From Vigna angularis (taxonomy: Eukaryota; Streptophyta; Magnoliopsida; Fabales; Fabaceae), in contig NC_068977.1 in assembly GCF_016808095.1 (NCBI RefSeq), forward strand, positions 8,678,479 to 8,742,478: a stretch of 64,000 bases of DNA, given 5' to 3'. This document shows, one piece after another, positions 47,901 through 57,419 of this stretch. Under the pieces are notes generated by a model that made no database searches, was not told the origin of the DNA, and saw only the letters and a list, made by a program, of their open reading frames with translations. Every line of letters starts with the position of its first letter. The stretch's first letter is position 1. Made by a program: the position numbers and the translations under genes.

Positions 47901-50900
47901 TGGAAATATCTGTCAGATATTGAGAATAGTTGGGAATATGTTGCTTGCATTCATAAAGAATTTCCAGAATTTCACCTTGAGGACAAGGTGAATCTTCACG
48001 GAGGGGGGTATTGATGGGTTTGATATAGTTTACAAAAGAAGGAAAAAAGAAGGTAGTTAGTACAGTTGTAATTACATAACTGTAACAGACTATTATAAAT
48101 AGTCTTATTAGGAGGTCAGCAGACAGTTTTGGAGTTTTTTTGTAAAGGGAAAAGTCAGGAGAGACAGGTCCTCTTGAAAGACCTTGAGTGTTGCACGTGG
48201 TTGTTCCTATTCTTACTACATTGGTAGGACAGTTCTGTACTATTTTCTAATAAATCATCCAAGAATCTGTCTTGGAATTCTCTAGTAATTCTGGATACCT
48301 ATCAGATGAATACAGCGAAAGAAAGAAAGGTGTATGATTTTGCAACAATGCAGGCTGTGCATGAGATTACACAAGCTCCCGAGGATGTTAAAGCGTTGAT
48401 ACCATGTCATAATTGTTTTTAACATTATTCATAGAGGATTTTTTTTTTTTCTACCAATTTGGTCAATCATCTACCCTCTAAAACACTAAAAGATAACAAT
48501 CCCATTCAACTACTCTCCAAATTTTTTTCTGACTTTTAGGACAACAAATCATCTTGTACCTTGAGTCTTTAATACCCCACCATTTATTGACTCTTATACT
48601 TCACCATCTATTCATTCTTCTTTTCTGTCAACCCAAAGATAACTGGAGAACAAACTCAGTGTTATCCATCCACTACAATTATACTCACAAAGGAGATGGT
48701 CTGTTATTTCCATGAATCTGACATTAATGAAGAATAGATTATGCCAACCATTGAAGTTCAGGATCTTCCAATTGCAGCAAGGAAATGTATTTGATCATGT
48801 ACTAAAAGGCCAAGGTATCCATTGTCACACTTTGTGTTTTATAACAAACTATCCAATAATCACAAAAGTTTTCTTGGTCATCTAATACGGTCACTATTCC
48901 AAAAACTATGAATGAGTCATTGGATAGACTTGAAAGAATTAATATGAAAGAAAAAATATTCTTATTTAATTTATTAATTTGAAACAATATATCAATCTCT
49001 ATATTTAGAGAACTCTAAACAGATAGTAAGGATTGGAAAAATTCTATGAAGGTTGAAATGGTTGCTCTAGAAAGGAACAAAAGTTGGGAGTTGGTGGATC
49101 TACCTAAAGGAAAAAATCGTGTTGGATGCAGGTGGGTATTCACTGTTAAGTACAAGGTAGATGGAACAATAGAAAGGTATCAATCAAGGTTAGTAGCTAA
49201 GAGATAGACTCAAACATATGGGATTGATTATCTTGAAACTTCTTCATCTACTAAAAAGATAGTGTTACAATTTTATTTTCTCTAGAGTTTGTAGAAATTT
49301 GATGTCACAAATATCATTCTGCATGGTAATCTTGAGGAAGAAATTTACATGGAGGTCCCGCTTGGGTTTAAAGATGAGGAGAGAAAGGTGTGTATACTAA
49401 AGAAGGCATTCTATGGATTGAAATAGTCTTCTAGAGCATGGTTTGGTAGGTCTACTACTGTAAGGAAGACCATGGGGTACAAGAAAAGCCAAGGTGACCA
49501 TACATTTTTTATTAAGAATTCATCTTCAAGGGGAGTTTCATTACTGATTGTGTATGTAGATTATAGTTGTAACACAAAATGATCACGTAGGAATGGAAGC
49601 CTTCAAAAATTGTTGGAAAACAAAATTTGAAATTAAGGAGTTAGGTAAATTGAAATATATCTTGGGCATTGAAGTGGCTCATCCCATATTGGTATTTTCA
49701 TCTCCCAACAAAAATGTGTTGGATTTATTAGTTGAAACTGGTAAATTAGAATGCAAACTAGTAGACACCTATTAACAGAATCACAAACTTGGTGAATTAG
49801 TTGAAGGTGTATTTGTGGATAGACATCTTGTTGAAGGCTGATTTGGAAATTGATCTACTTGTCTCACACTAGGCCCCCATTGCCTATGTTGTTAGGATTG
49901 TAAGTCAGTTCATGCATATTCCAAAGGAGACTTGTGTTAGTGCTGTTTATCACATTCTACATTACTTGAAAGAAACTCGTGGAAAAGGACTTCTATTTAC
50001 AAAGGGGACTTAAGATTGAAACTGTAAAATAATTCTAGAGGGCTTGATTGATCCCTCTCACAATCTTCTATTTATAAGAATAAATTGATACACAAATACA
50101 TGATAAATAGGGTAACCCTAGACACAATATAATCATGATAAATAGGGTAATCCTAGACATAATATAATCATGATAAATAGGGTAACCCTTGACACACTAT
50201 AATGATGATAAAATAGGATAAATATCCTAACACTCCCCCTCAAGCTGGAGCATACAAATTGTATGTACCAAGCTTGGAACAAATAAACTCAATCCGAGGA
50301 CCCCTTAATGACTTGGTCAATACATCTGCGAGTTGATCGTTTGACCCAATAAACTCAGTACATATTTCTTTGGTCAACAACTTTTCACGAACAAAATGAC
50401 AATCAATTTCTATATGTTTAGTCCTCTCGTGAAACACTGGATTTGATGCAATGTGGAGAGCAGCTTGATTGTCGCAATACATCTTCATAGTATGGATGTC
50501 ACAAAATTTAACCTCTTGAAGGAATTGTTTCACCCATATAAGTTCACATGTTAGTGATGCCATTGCCCTATACTCGGCTTCCGCGGTTGATCGAGCTACT
50601 ACATTCTGTTTCTTACTTTTCCATGAAATAATGTTTCCTCCCAGAAAAACACAATATCCTGTTGTAGACCGTCTATCAATAGGTGAACCTGCCCAATCTG
50701 CATCACAATACCCAGAGACATGAATGCTTCCTTTATCTTTATATAACAATCCTTGCCCGGGAGCCTTCTTTACATACCTTAGAATGCGAATGAGAGCATT
50801 CCAATGGTCAATACATGGAGCCTGCATGAACTGACTAACCACTCCAACTGCAAAGGATAGATCTGGCCTTGTAATAGTGAGATAAATCAGTTTGCCAACC

Positions 50901-53900
50901 AGCCTCCTATACCTCTCTGGATCGGAGAATAATTCACCTTCTTCTGTCCTTAATTTCTGGTTTGGGTCCATGGGACTGTCTACCGGTCTACAATCAATCA
51001 TGCCTGTTTCTTGTAATATATCAAGAGCATACTTCCTTTGGGAGATTACAACTCCATCTTTTGATTGCGCTACTTCAATGCCTAAGAAATATTTGAGACT
51101 TCCAAGATCCTTGGTTTGAAAATGTCTACACAAGTACTCTTTTAGTTGAGATATTCCAACAGCATCATTTCCTGTAATGACAATATCATCAACATATACT
51201 ATTAAGTAAACACATTTCCCGAGAGAAGAATGACAATAAAAAACTGAATGGTCTGCTTCACTGCGTTTTAGCCCAAATTTTTGAACAATGGAGCTAAACT
51301 TTCCAAACCAAGCACGTGGGGATTGCTTGAGGCCATATAGAGATCGATGCAATTTGCATACCATACCAGACTCCCCCTGAGCAACAAACCCTGGAGGTTG
51401 CTCCATATAAACTTCTTCCTCAAGATCACCATGTAGGAAGGCATTCTTGATATCCAATTGATGAAGTGGCCAGTGACGAATGGCTGCCATGGCAAAGAAG
51501 AGACGAATAGTAGTCATCTTGGCTACAGGAGAGAAAGTGTCACAATAATCAAGACCATAAACCTGAGTGTAACCTTTTGCAACAAGCCGAGCTTTGAGCC
51601 GATCAATTTCACCATCAGGGCCAACTTTAACTGCATACACCCATCGACAACCAACCGCCTTTTTTCCTGGGGGAAGGGGCACCAGCTCCCAAGTATTACT
51701 GTGGTCAAGAGCCTGCATTTCTGCAATCATAGCTTGTCGCCATCCAGGATGATCAAGTGCTTCTTTCACATTCTTGGGTATAACAACAGAGGACACTGAG
51801 GATAAAAGAGAAAAATAGGAGGGCGACAATCGATGATAGCTTAGAAAATTATAAATGGGATGAGGGTTCCGAGTGGAACGAGTACCTTTTCTGAGGGCAA
51901 TAGGCCATGCTGAATCATTTGCACCAGGAGGCGTGGGAGGAGGTGACGAGGGAGAAGAATCTGAAGTAGGAGATTCACCATTGTCTTGGGGAGGTGGACT
52001 ATCCATTGGGGCCCTGTGTGAGATGATCTCAGTATGTGGAGAAACAGGTGTAGAAGGATTGTGATCATGACTGGGAATGACAGAGACAGTGGAGCTATTT
52101 GACTCAAACCATTGGAATAGGAAGGACCTGCTGGAGGATAGAAACATCCTGAACAGATGGAGAGAAGTAAGGAGTCTGTTCAAAGAATGTGACATTGGCA
52201 GACATGTAATACTTCTTAGTTTCAGGAGAGTAACACCGATATCCTTTTTGAAGTCGAGAATAGCCTAAGAAGACACATTTGAGAGCGCGAGCGGAGAGTT
52301 TGTCTAGACCTGGAGACATGTCATGAACAAAACATACACAGCCAAACACTCGGGGAGATGTATGAAAGAGAGGATCATTAGGAAACAAAATGGAGAAAGG
52401 GACTTTATTATCAAGAGAGGAGGAGGGCATCCTATTAATAAGATAACATGCAGTTAAGATGGCATCCCCCCAGTGATGGACAGGAATATGGGCACCAAGC
52501 AAAAGGGTACGAGCAGTTTCAACCAAGTGTCTATTTTTTCGTTCTGCTATACCATTTTGCTGTGGTGTATGAGGACAAGTAGACTGATGTAAGATACCAT
52601 GGGAACTCAAGATGGCAGAAAAGGAGGATGAAAAATACTCTTTGGCATTATCACTTCTTAATATTTTGATTACTTGACCAAATTGATTCCTGATTTCATT
52701 CAAAAAGGATGTAAAGATAGCTAACAATTCAGAACGATTTTTCATAAGATAAACCCAAGTACATCTTGAATATTCATCAATAAAGGTAACAAAATATCTA
52801 TAACCAAAGGAGGAGATACGACTAGGTCCCCATATATCAGAATGGATGATGGAAAAACTAGAATTACATATTGATTGAGACCTTTTAGGAAAGGAAGATC
52901 TAACATGTTTTCCTAATTGACATGACTCACATTCTAAGGTTTGGAGACCACTAAGTTCAGGACACATCTTTTTTAATTTGGACAAATGAGGATGGCCAAG
53001 TCGATCATGTAGCACTTTAGGATTAAGAGCAGCAACACAAGACACCCTTGGACGAGATCCAAAATGGTATAATCCGCCAGCTTCATATCCTTCTCCAATC
53101 TGTCTCCCCGAACCACGCTCCTGTATAACAAAAGATTTATGATCAAAGGTTATTGAACAATTTAACATTTTAGTCAACTGGCTTAAGGAAATTAAATTAA
53201 AAGGACAATTAGGGACAAAAAGGACTGAGTTGAGATTGAGGGAGGGAGACAAAGAAACATGACCGACTCCTTTGGAAGAAGTTTTAGATCCATTTGCAAG
53301 GGTTATGAAATGAGGTTTTTCTCGAAAGGAAATAGATGAGAACAAAGAGGTATTACCAGAAATGTGATCAGAAGCACCTGAGTCAATTACCCATGAATTT
53401 TGACATTCCATAGATTGAGAAACGCAGGCTGTTGATGTATTGGGAGATTGAGATGGTTGTGCCAAGCTGTTAGACTTTAACCTTAAATACTCTTGATATT
53501 CATCCTCAGAAAACATAGAAGTAGAGGTTTCAGTTTTCAAAGTGGAAGTTTCAGTCTTCGAAATATTGGCGGTTTTGGAAGGGAAACCATGTAAGGAGTA
53601 GCAATTCTCTTGAGTATGACCCATCCTTTTACAATATGTGCATTGAGTACGTCCCCGACCTCCTCGTCCTCCTCCTCTAGTGCCACGTCCTCCTCTTCCT
53701 CGTGTGGCAACCATGACAGATGGTTCCACTAGTTCATGCGCTTCTTGAGTTTGAGATACCGGGACACGCAGAAGGCGAGTGGTCAATGTTTCCATAGAGG
53801 GGACCTCATGACTAGTTAGAAGTTGATCTCTGAGATGATCAAAATCGGGATGTAGGGCACGAAGGATCAACACCATGTAGAATTTGTCTAGTTTCTTTTT

Positions 53901-56900
53901 TATATCCTCTAATGGATCTACTTCCAAAAACATCCTAAGTTCTTCGACAGCAGATTGGGCTTCAGTCATGAAGGACACCATATCATGGTCTGCCATTTTA
54001 AGAGATGCAAGTTTATTCGTAGTGTCATAGAGACGTTGAATATCGTTGGCATAAATGCTTTGGGCTTTCTTCCAAAAGGAGTGACAAGTTTTGAAAGCCC
54101 TCAAAGATACAAAAAGTTTGGGTTCCACTGATTGCCATAACAGGGCACACAACTGGAAATCTGCTTGTTTCCACTGATCAGCTTTTTCAGTAGGCACATG
54201 GCTTCCATCTCGCTCAAGGTGGTCATAATGCCCTTGGCCAAGGAACCACATTTCAACGGCAGCAGACCATGATAAATAATTTTTTCCATTTAGCTTCTCG
54301 GAGGTAATTGATGGACTTCCAGAGAAGGAAAGAGTACTGCCAGACGCCATTTCTGAAGAAGACGAATAGTACTAACGAAGAACAAGAAAACCCTAAGGGT
54401 TTAGACGAAGGAAACTTTGACAGTGATGGACGACGGTGGCCGGCAATGGCGGGCGGTGGCCGGCGACGGCCGACGGTGGCCGACGGTTGACGGTGGCCGG
54501 CGGCGGGCAGCGGCGGGCAGCGGCGGGCGACAAAGAACTGTGGCGCCGGACAAATATATATTACGAGACAGAAACCAGAGCGGGATCGACCCGCTCTGAT
54601 ACCAACTTAAGATTGAAACTGTAAAATAATTCTAGAGGGCTTGATTGATCCCTCTCACAATCTTCTATTTATAAGAATAAATTGATACACAAATACATGA
54701 TAAATAGGGTAACCCTAGACACAATATAATCATGATAAATAGGGTAATCCTAGACATAATATAATCATGATAAATAGGGTAACCCTTGACACACTATAAT
54801 GATGATAAAATAGGATAAATATCCTAACAAGGGGGAATGTGATGATCTTAGAAGCTTACACAAATGCTGACTGGGTAGGTTCTATAGACGACAAAGGATC
54901 TACCTCTAGATATTGCACTTTTCTTGGAGTAAATTTAGTCATTTGGAGGAGCAAGAAACAAAATGTTGTCGCTAGGTCAAGTGCTAAGGAAGAGTTTAGA
55001 GATAATTTTTAGAAGACCTGAAGATTGATTGGAAGAAGCCTATGAGACTGTATAATGATAACAAGTCAGCAATAAATATTGTGCATAATCCAGTGCAACA
55101 TGATAGAAATAAGCATGTTGAAGTAGACAAACACTTCATAAAGGAGAAATTGGACAATGGCACAATATGTACACCATTTGTATGCTCTTTGGAAATTGAC
55201 TTGCATATGTATTGACAAAAGGACTAAGTGGTGCTACGTTTCAATCTATTATTAGCAAATTGGGAATGAATGATATCCACTCACCAAAATTGAGGGGGAG
55301 TGTCAAAATCCCATAATTTATGTTGTAGATAGTACCTTGTATAGTTTCAACTACATAATTAGGATATTCAATTGCATTTCATAATAGGTTCACAGTATAT
55401 TTTATGTCTATTGTACATGATCATTGATCCTGACATATATATATAGATTATATCCATCATAAATTAGAATTTTTCTATCATCAATTCTTTGTATTCTATT
55501 TAAGAGAAAGTGCTCTTGAATTATAGAGATGGATTATAACCAACAGTATTTCTGACAGCTTTCTTGAATATTCATGAATTATTAGCAAGCTCACACAAAA
55601 ACTCATTCTTTCAAACAATTGAGCTCTAGAGGTACCAAAACCTATTGACAAGATTAGCCACTTACGATGTGTTCTTCCAACAAGCCCTAGGTTCAATTGC
55701 ATGCACTAATCTTCTTGGTTTTTCACCTTGTTTCTATGACTGAACCTTTTGCTTAGTCTCTCTATTCCAAACATCATCCATGCTCTTGTTCTCTGTTACC
55801 TACTTAACCATAACCCAACTCAATTCAATAAAATCAACTTATAAGGTGAGAGCTTCTCAAAGCATGGTAGTTAGATTCGAACTAGTTGAATGATATGATA
55901 CAGATCATGAAGTTGACGATGTAAATAGTTTAACATATCTTTTTTTGTGCCATGTAGCTTATCTAGAGTGGTGATTTTGAGGCCAAAATCATGAAAAGGG
56001 TTGACAGGGACGATAAATCATGTCGCACTAATGGTAGTTAATTGTGCATTCATGGAAGTTAAATCATGTTCAAATCTATTTTATGTTTCACATGTCTTGA
56101 TACTAGCTACATGGTTTGAGGGGCTATCAACCACATTTTTAGTTGGGAAATTGGGTCAGAATAAAACTAGTTATACTTTTTGGATTACAGTAATATCTTT
56201 CTTTTATTGCTGTTATTTTTTAATTTGAGATTAAGATTTAAGAGCATGGTATCTCCTATATCTACTTAGAAGTGTTTCTCATTGTGCTTTTTTATCTTGC
56301 TTTGTTTTTGTTCAGGCAAGTCAGATAAGAGTTCTTCATTCCCCTTTTCAAATTATGAAGGACAGGTTCCCAAGTTCTCGCCTGACCACTCTGAGTCAAA
56401 TGTGGTATCTTTTCTTAAACACAATGCCAATCCAACTTCATCTGTGGGCCTTGGATTAGTCACCTCGAGTGAACATAGCACAGACACATGTAAGCCGTTA
56501 AAGCCCTTGTCATTTCTACCTCATTCCCCCTTATGAAATAATTTTCTGGATTTCTTATCAGTTCTGTAGATTATCTACTGTCAAGTATAATACCTAATCC
56601 AGAGCACAGATGATATTATACTTAGATACTTAGATTCCAAAAATTAAGAAATAAGATTCTGATATGTATAGTTTGGAAAAACAAAAACTGCATACCATTC
56701 TCCATTAGCTGGCTGTGTAAAAGCCTTCTATGAATTCTTTGGTAATCACTCAAGTTTAAGATAGTCTAACTCCACTTAAATTTTGGAAGATGACATGCAC
56801 ATATAAAGCTGTTACGACTTGGAAGATAATCCATACATCATAAACCACTATGAAATTCATTGGTTTGCTGTAAACCTGGTTTTGTGGTTTTAGACCAATT

Positions 56901-57419
56901 GAAGCTATAGGTCTGACCAAGTTTTTCCAATATGGTGCAAGTTTGATCTTGGCTTGAAGAAGTGGGACCAAGTGTTAGGCAGGATCCTGTTTGGATAAAT
57001 ACTGTTAAACTTTCAACTTTGAATGCCATTGGTCTCCAATATGAGACAAAGATATCTTTTCAATATTGATAATCTAATGCATTGAGAAATTGATAATCTA
57101 AAGCACACATCATACTGCAATTTCATCTTGAGATTCTGTTTTTGTTACAGTGAAGAATGTCTCTACTTCATCTGGAAATACAAATGGCTACACCAAGGTT
57201 TCTACCTTGTCAAATGATAATTCTTCACCTTCTCTGTCTGGCAGCAGCAAAATGGTTTCTGAAACAAGTGACAAGTCTTCAACTGCAGTGTACACCACCT
57301 CCTCATGCATAAAAAAGATTGTTGTTTACTCACGCAAGACAAACGTGGAAATTGAAGATGATGGAACTATGTTGCCAATTAGCGATGACAAGTGGGTTGC
57401 TTACTCGTATTCTTATTGA
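41989..57419 (+). CDS. double-stranded RNA-binding protein with three dsRBMs (DRB/HYL1-like)
   Basis: Six coding exons: 41989-42316, 43422-43571, 44568-44794, 44915-45140, 56316-56489, 57151-57419; 457 aa. Three double-stranded-RNA-binding motifs are visible: residues 2-68 ([20 protein letters not shown]), about 164-233 ([20 protein letters not shown]) and about 240-308 ([20 protein letters not shown]). Each ends in the Lys/Ala-rich helix ([20 protein letters not shown] in the third). The tail (310-457) is Ser/Thr-rich and likely disordered. Plant DRB proteins assist Dicer-like enzymes in small-RNA production or inhibit them; which partner applies cannot be told. The exon 3 end is uncertain. 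GTTGAA at 44795 keeps frame, while the better-looking GTAACT at 44821 shifts it into an early stop. The 11.2-kb intron 4 is filled with nested retroelements. If either junction fails, the gene is damaged. Confidence 0.85.
42317..44567 (+). other. introns 1 and 2 of the dsRNA-binding gene, with exon 2 between
   Basis: Intron 1 is 42317-43421; intron 2 is 43572-44567. Exon 2 (43422-43571) begins [17 protein letters not shown]. Its donor, AAAAAA|GTGATA, is weak but phase-correct. Within intron 2, 44090-44350 has a TATATAAGTAG box and LTR-like composition, possibly an old solo LTR; no pair was found. Confidence 0.55.
45725..46032 (-). mobile_element. solo LTR with perfect 5-bp target duplication
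   Basis: 308 bp bounded by TGTTAGG and CCTATCA (minus strand TGATAGG...CCTAACA). It is flanked on both sides by CAGAG (45720-45724 and 46033-46037). A TTATATAAATAG box is on the minus strand. Removing it restores the Copia A reading order ([12 protein letters not shown] joining [15 protein letters not shown]). No internal region is left, so the element was lost by LTR-LTR recombination. Confidence 0.85.
46536..46828 (+). repeat. 5' LTR of the Gypsy derivative
   Basis: 293 bp; a short inverted stretch (GACTATTATAAATAGTC) overlaps its TATA-like box. Confidence 0.88.
48012..48304 (+). repeat. 3' LTR of the Gypsy derivative
   Basis: 293 bp, collinear with the 5' LTR without indels. Confidence 0.88.
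50008..50232 (-). repeat. Copia C 3' LTR
   Basis: 225 bp. The minus strand starts TGTTAGGATATTTATCC and ends CAATCTTAAGT. It contains three copies of an ATGATAAATAGGGTAAYCCT unit spaced about 40 bp. Confidence 0.93.
50240..52195 (-). CDS. Copia C pol, 3' part: reverse transcriptase and RNase H
   Basis: 651 codons in the track frame; the true reading enters from the upstream frame, so the first 30 or so residues are out-of-frame sequence. RT runs from about residue 151 ([20 protein letters not shown]) through [38 protein letters not shown] and the catalytic YVDD at 334-337. RNase H includes [40 protein letters not shown] and [20 protein letters not shown]. It ends in the conserved Copia tail close to the polypurine tract. 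No internal stop. The frame is +1 relative to the gag-integrase frame. Confidence 0.93.
   Translation of the reverse strand: MSHSLNRLLTSLHLFRMFLSSSRSFLFQWFESNSSTVSVIPSHDHNPSTPVSPHTEIISHRAPMDSPPPQDNGESPTSDSSPSSPPPTPPGANDSAWPIALRKGTRSTRNPHPIYNFLSYHRLSPSYFSLLSSVSSVVIPKNVKEALDHPGWRQAMIAEMQALDHSNTWELVPLPPGKKAVGCRWVYAVKVGPDGEIDRLKARLVAKGYTQVYGLDYCDTFSPVAKMTTIRLFFAMAAIRHWPLHQLDIKNAFLHGDLEEEVYMEQPPGFVAQGESGMVCKLHRSLYGLKQSPRAWFGKFSSIVQKFGLKRSEADHSVFYCHSSLGKCVYLIVYVDDIVITGNDAVGISQLKEYLCRHFQTKDLGSLKYFLGIEVAQSKDGVVISQRKYALDILQETGMIDCRPVDSPMDPNQKLRTEEGELFSDPERYRRLVGKLIYLTITRPDLSFAVGVVSQFMQAPCIDHWNALIRILRYVKKAPGQGLLYKDKGSIHVSGYCDADWAGSPIDRRSTTGYCVFLGGNIISWKSKKQNVVARSTAEAEYRAMASLTCELIWVKQFLQEVKFCDIHTMKMYCDNQAALHIASNPVFHERTKHIEIDCHFVREKLLTKEICTEFIGSNDQLADVLTKSLRGPRIEFICSKLGTYNLYAPA
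52104..54350 (-). CDS. Copia C gag, protease and integrase
   Basis: 748 codons from ATG 54350, 243 bp inside the primer site. Gag is at 1-230, with the zinc knuckle [14 protein letters not shown] at 237-250 after an Arg/Gly-rich stretch. The protease motif DSGASDH starts at 323. GAG-pre-integrase ([16 protein letters not shown]) is near 447. Integrase has D505 (HSDIWGP), D567 (RSDNAKEY) and E603 ([10 protein letters not shown]), a D-35-E spacing. The frame ends at 52104 in the linker before RT, where one extra base (or loss of two) moves the protein into the downstream frame. Copia elements normally make one polyprotein, so this is probably a mutation. Confidence 0.93.
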   Translation of the reverse strand: MASGSTLSFSGSPSITSEKLNGKNYLSWSAAVEMWFLGQGHYDHLERDGSHVPTEKADQWKQADFQLCALLWQSVEPKLFVSLRAFKTCHSFWKKAQSIYANDIQRLYDTTNKLASLKMADHDMVSFMTEAQSAVEELRMFLEVDPLEDIKKKLDKFYMVLILRALHPDFDHLRDQLLTSHEVPSMETLTTRLLRVPVSQTQEAHELVEPSVMVATRGRGGRGTRGGGRGGRGRTQCTYCKRMGHTQENCYSLHGFPSKTANISKTETSTLKTETSTSMFSEDEYQEYLRLKSNSLAQPSQSPNTSTACVSQSMECQNSWVIDSGASDHISGNTSLFSSISFREKPHFITLANGSKTSSKGVGHVSLSPSLNLNSVLFVPNCPFNLISLSQLTKMLNCSITFDHKSFVIQERGSGRQIGEGYEAGGLYHFGSRPRVSCVAALNPKVLHDRLGHPHLSKLKKMCPELSGLQTLECESCQLGKHVRSSFPKRSQSICNSSFSIIHSDIWGPSRISSFGYRYFVTFIDEYSRCTWVYLMKNRSELLAIFTSFLNEIRNQFGQVIKILRSDNAKEYFSSSFSAILSSHGILHQSTCPHTPQQNGIAERKNRHLVETARTLLLGAHIPVHHWGDAILTACYLINRMPSSSLDNKVPFSILFPNDPLFHTSPRVFGCVCFVHDMSPGLDKLSARALKCVFLGYSRLQKGYRCYSPETKKYYMSANVTFFEQTPYFSPSVQDVSILQQVLPIPMV
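54351..54604 (-). other. Copia C leader with GC-rich tract and primer-binding site
   Basis: Between the 5' LTR and gag. 54420-54545 is strikingly GC-rich (repeats of GGTGGCCGGCGACGG and GGGCAGCGGC on the plus strand) inside an AT-rich element. It could fold strongly in the genomic RNA. Packaging or translation roles are possible but not shown. Confidence 0.7.
54605..54829 (-). repeat. Copia C 5' LTR
   Basis: 225 bp, identical by eye to 50008-50232. Confidence 0.93.
55301..55557 (+). repeat. Copia B 3' LTR
   Basis: Preceded by the polypurine tract TTGAGGGGGAG. Begins TGTCAAAATCCC and ends TTTCTGACA, so the tips are TGTCA/TGACA. The right boundary rests on this motif. Confidence 0.7.

Larger units (their letters stand above)
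46536..48304 (+). mobile_element. Gypsy deletion derivative: gag plus chromodomain, both LTRs
   Basis: LTRs 46536-46828 and 48012-48304 are both 293 bp (TGATRGGTTTGATA...GATACCTATCA), differing at roughly 17 sites by eye. A primer site TGGTATTCAGAGC follows the 5' LTR, and CGGAGGGGGG precedes the 3' LTR. Gag runs from about 46877 ([20 protein letters not shown]) to 47832, broken by a TGA at 47162 and a frameshift near 47272. Its core is [20 protein letters not shown]. Protease, RT, RNase H and integrase are absent. The next coding piece (47833-48010) is the C-terminal chromodomain ([20 protein letters not shown]). So about 4 kb of pol was deleted, leaving a non-autonomous chromovirus derivative. 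Confidence 0.88.
45452..48420 (-). mobile_element. Copia A: truncated minus-strand Copia (gag to GAG-pre-integrase)
   Basis: Minus strand from right to left: a primer-site-like TGGTATCAACGC (plus 48397-48408) just after an LTR end; gag-region pieces; a protease-region piece at 46238-46020 ([31 protein letters not shown]); and GAG-pre-integrase at 45690-45452 ([35 protein letters not shown]). Integrase, RT and the 3' LTR are missing. The Gypsy element at 46536-48304 splits gag, and the solo LTR at 45725-46032 splits protease from GAG-pre-integrase. The open frames are short and damaged. Confidence 0.7.
50008..54829 (-). mobile_element. Copia C: near-intact, recently inserted Ty1/Copia element
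   Basis: 4822 bp. The two 225-bp LTRs (50008-50232 and 54605-54829) show no difference by eye. The 5-bp target duplication AGGGG is at 50003-50007 and 54830-54834. On the minus strand the primer site TGGTATCAGAGC (plus 54593-54604) directly follows the 5' LTR. The polypurine tract (minus TTGAGGGGGAG) precedes the 3' LTR. Gag, protease, integrase, RT and RNase H are all present in order, in two frames. Identical LTRs imply a very recent insertion. It disrupts Copia B at the RT/RNase H junction and is antisense to the host gene. Confidence 0.95.
45275..55557 (+). mobile_element. Copia B: old plus-strand Copia split by later insertions
   Basis: A 5' LTR piece at about 45275-45450 matches the 3' LTR at 55301-55557 (ATCCCWTRATTTATGTT, ACCTTGTAYAGTTT, GTATATTTTATRTYTATTGTA). 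The pol is at 48720-50007: linker and RT start, with [38 protein letters not shown] and the decayed [15 protein letters not shown] region. It resumes after Copia C at 54830 with RNase H ([38 protein letters not shown]). Many stops and frameshifts are present. Copia C is clearly inserted in the RT/RNase H junction. That Copia A and the Gypsy element also sit inside B is inferred from the positions of the two LTR pieces. Confidence 0.75.
45141..56315 (+). other. 11.2-kb intron 4 of the dsRNA-binding gene, nested retroelements
   Basis: Donor AAAG|GTATTC, acceptor GTTCAG|GCAAG, phase 1 on both sides. Order of contents: Copia B 5' LTR piece, Copia A (minus) with a solo LTR inside, a Gypsy derivative, Copia B pol (plus), Copia C (minus, young), the rest of Copia B with its 3' LTR, then about 750 bp of ordinary intron. 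Confidence 0.85.

Noticed and set aside
52104..52195. Programmed ribosomal frameshift in Copia C
   Set aside because: The shift lies between integrase and RT, not between gag and pol, and no slippery site or stable downstream structure is evident. A simple mutation fits better.
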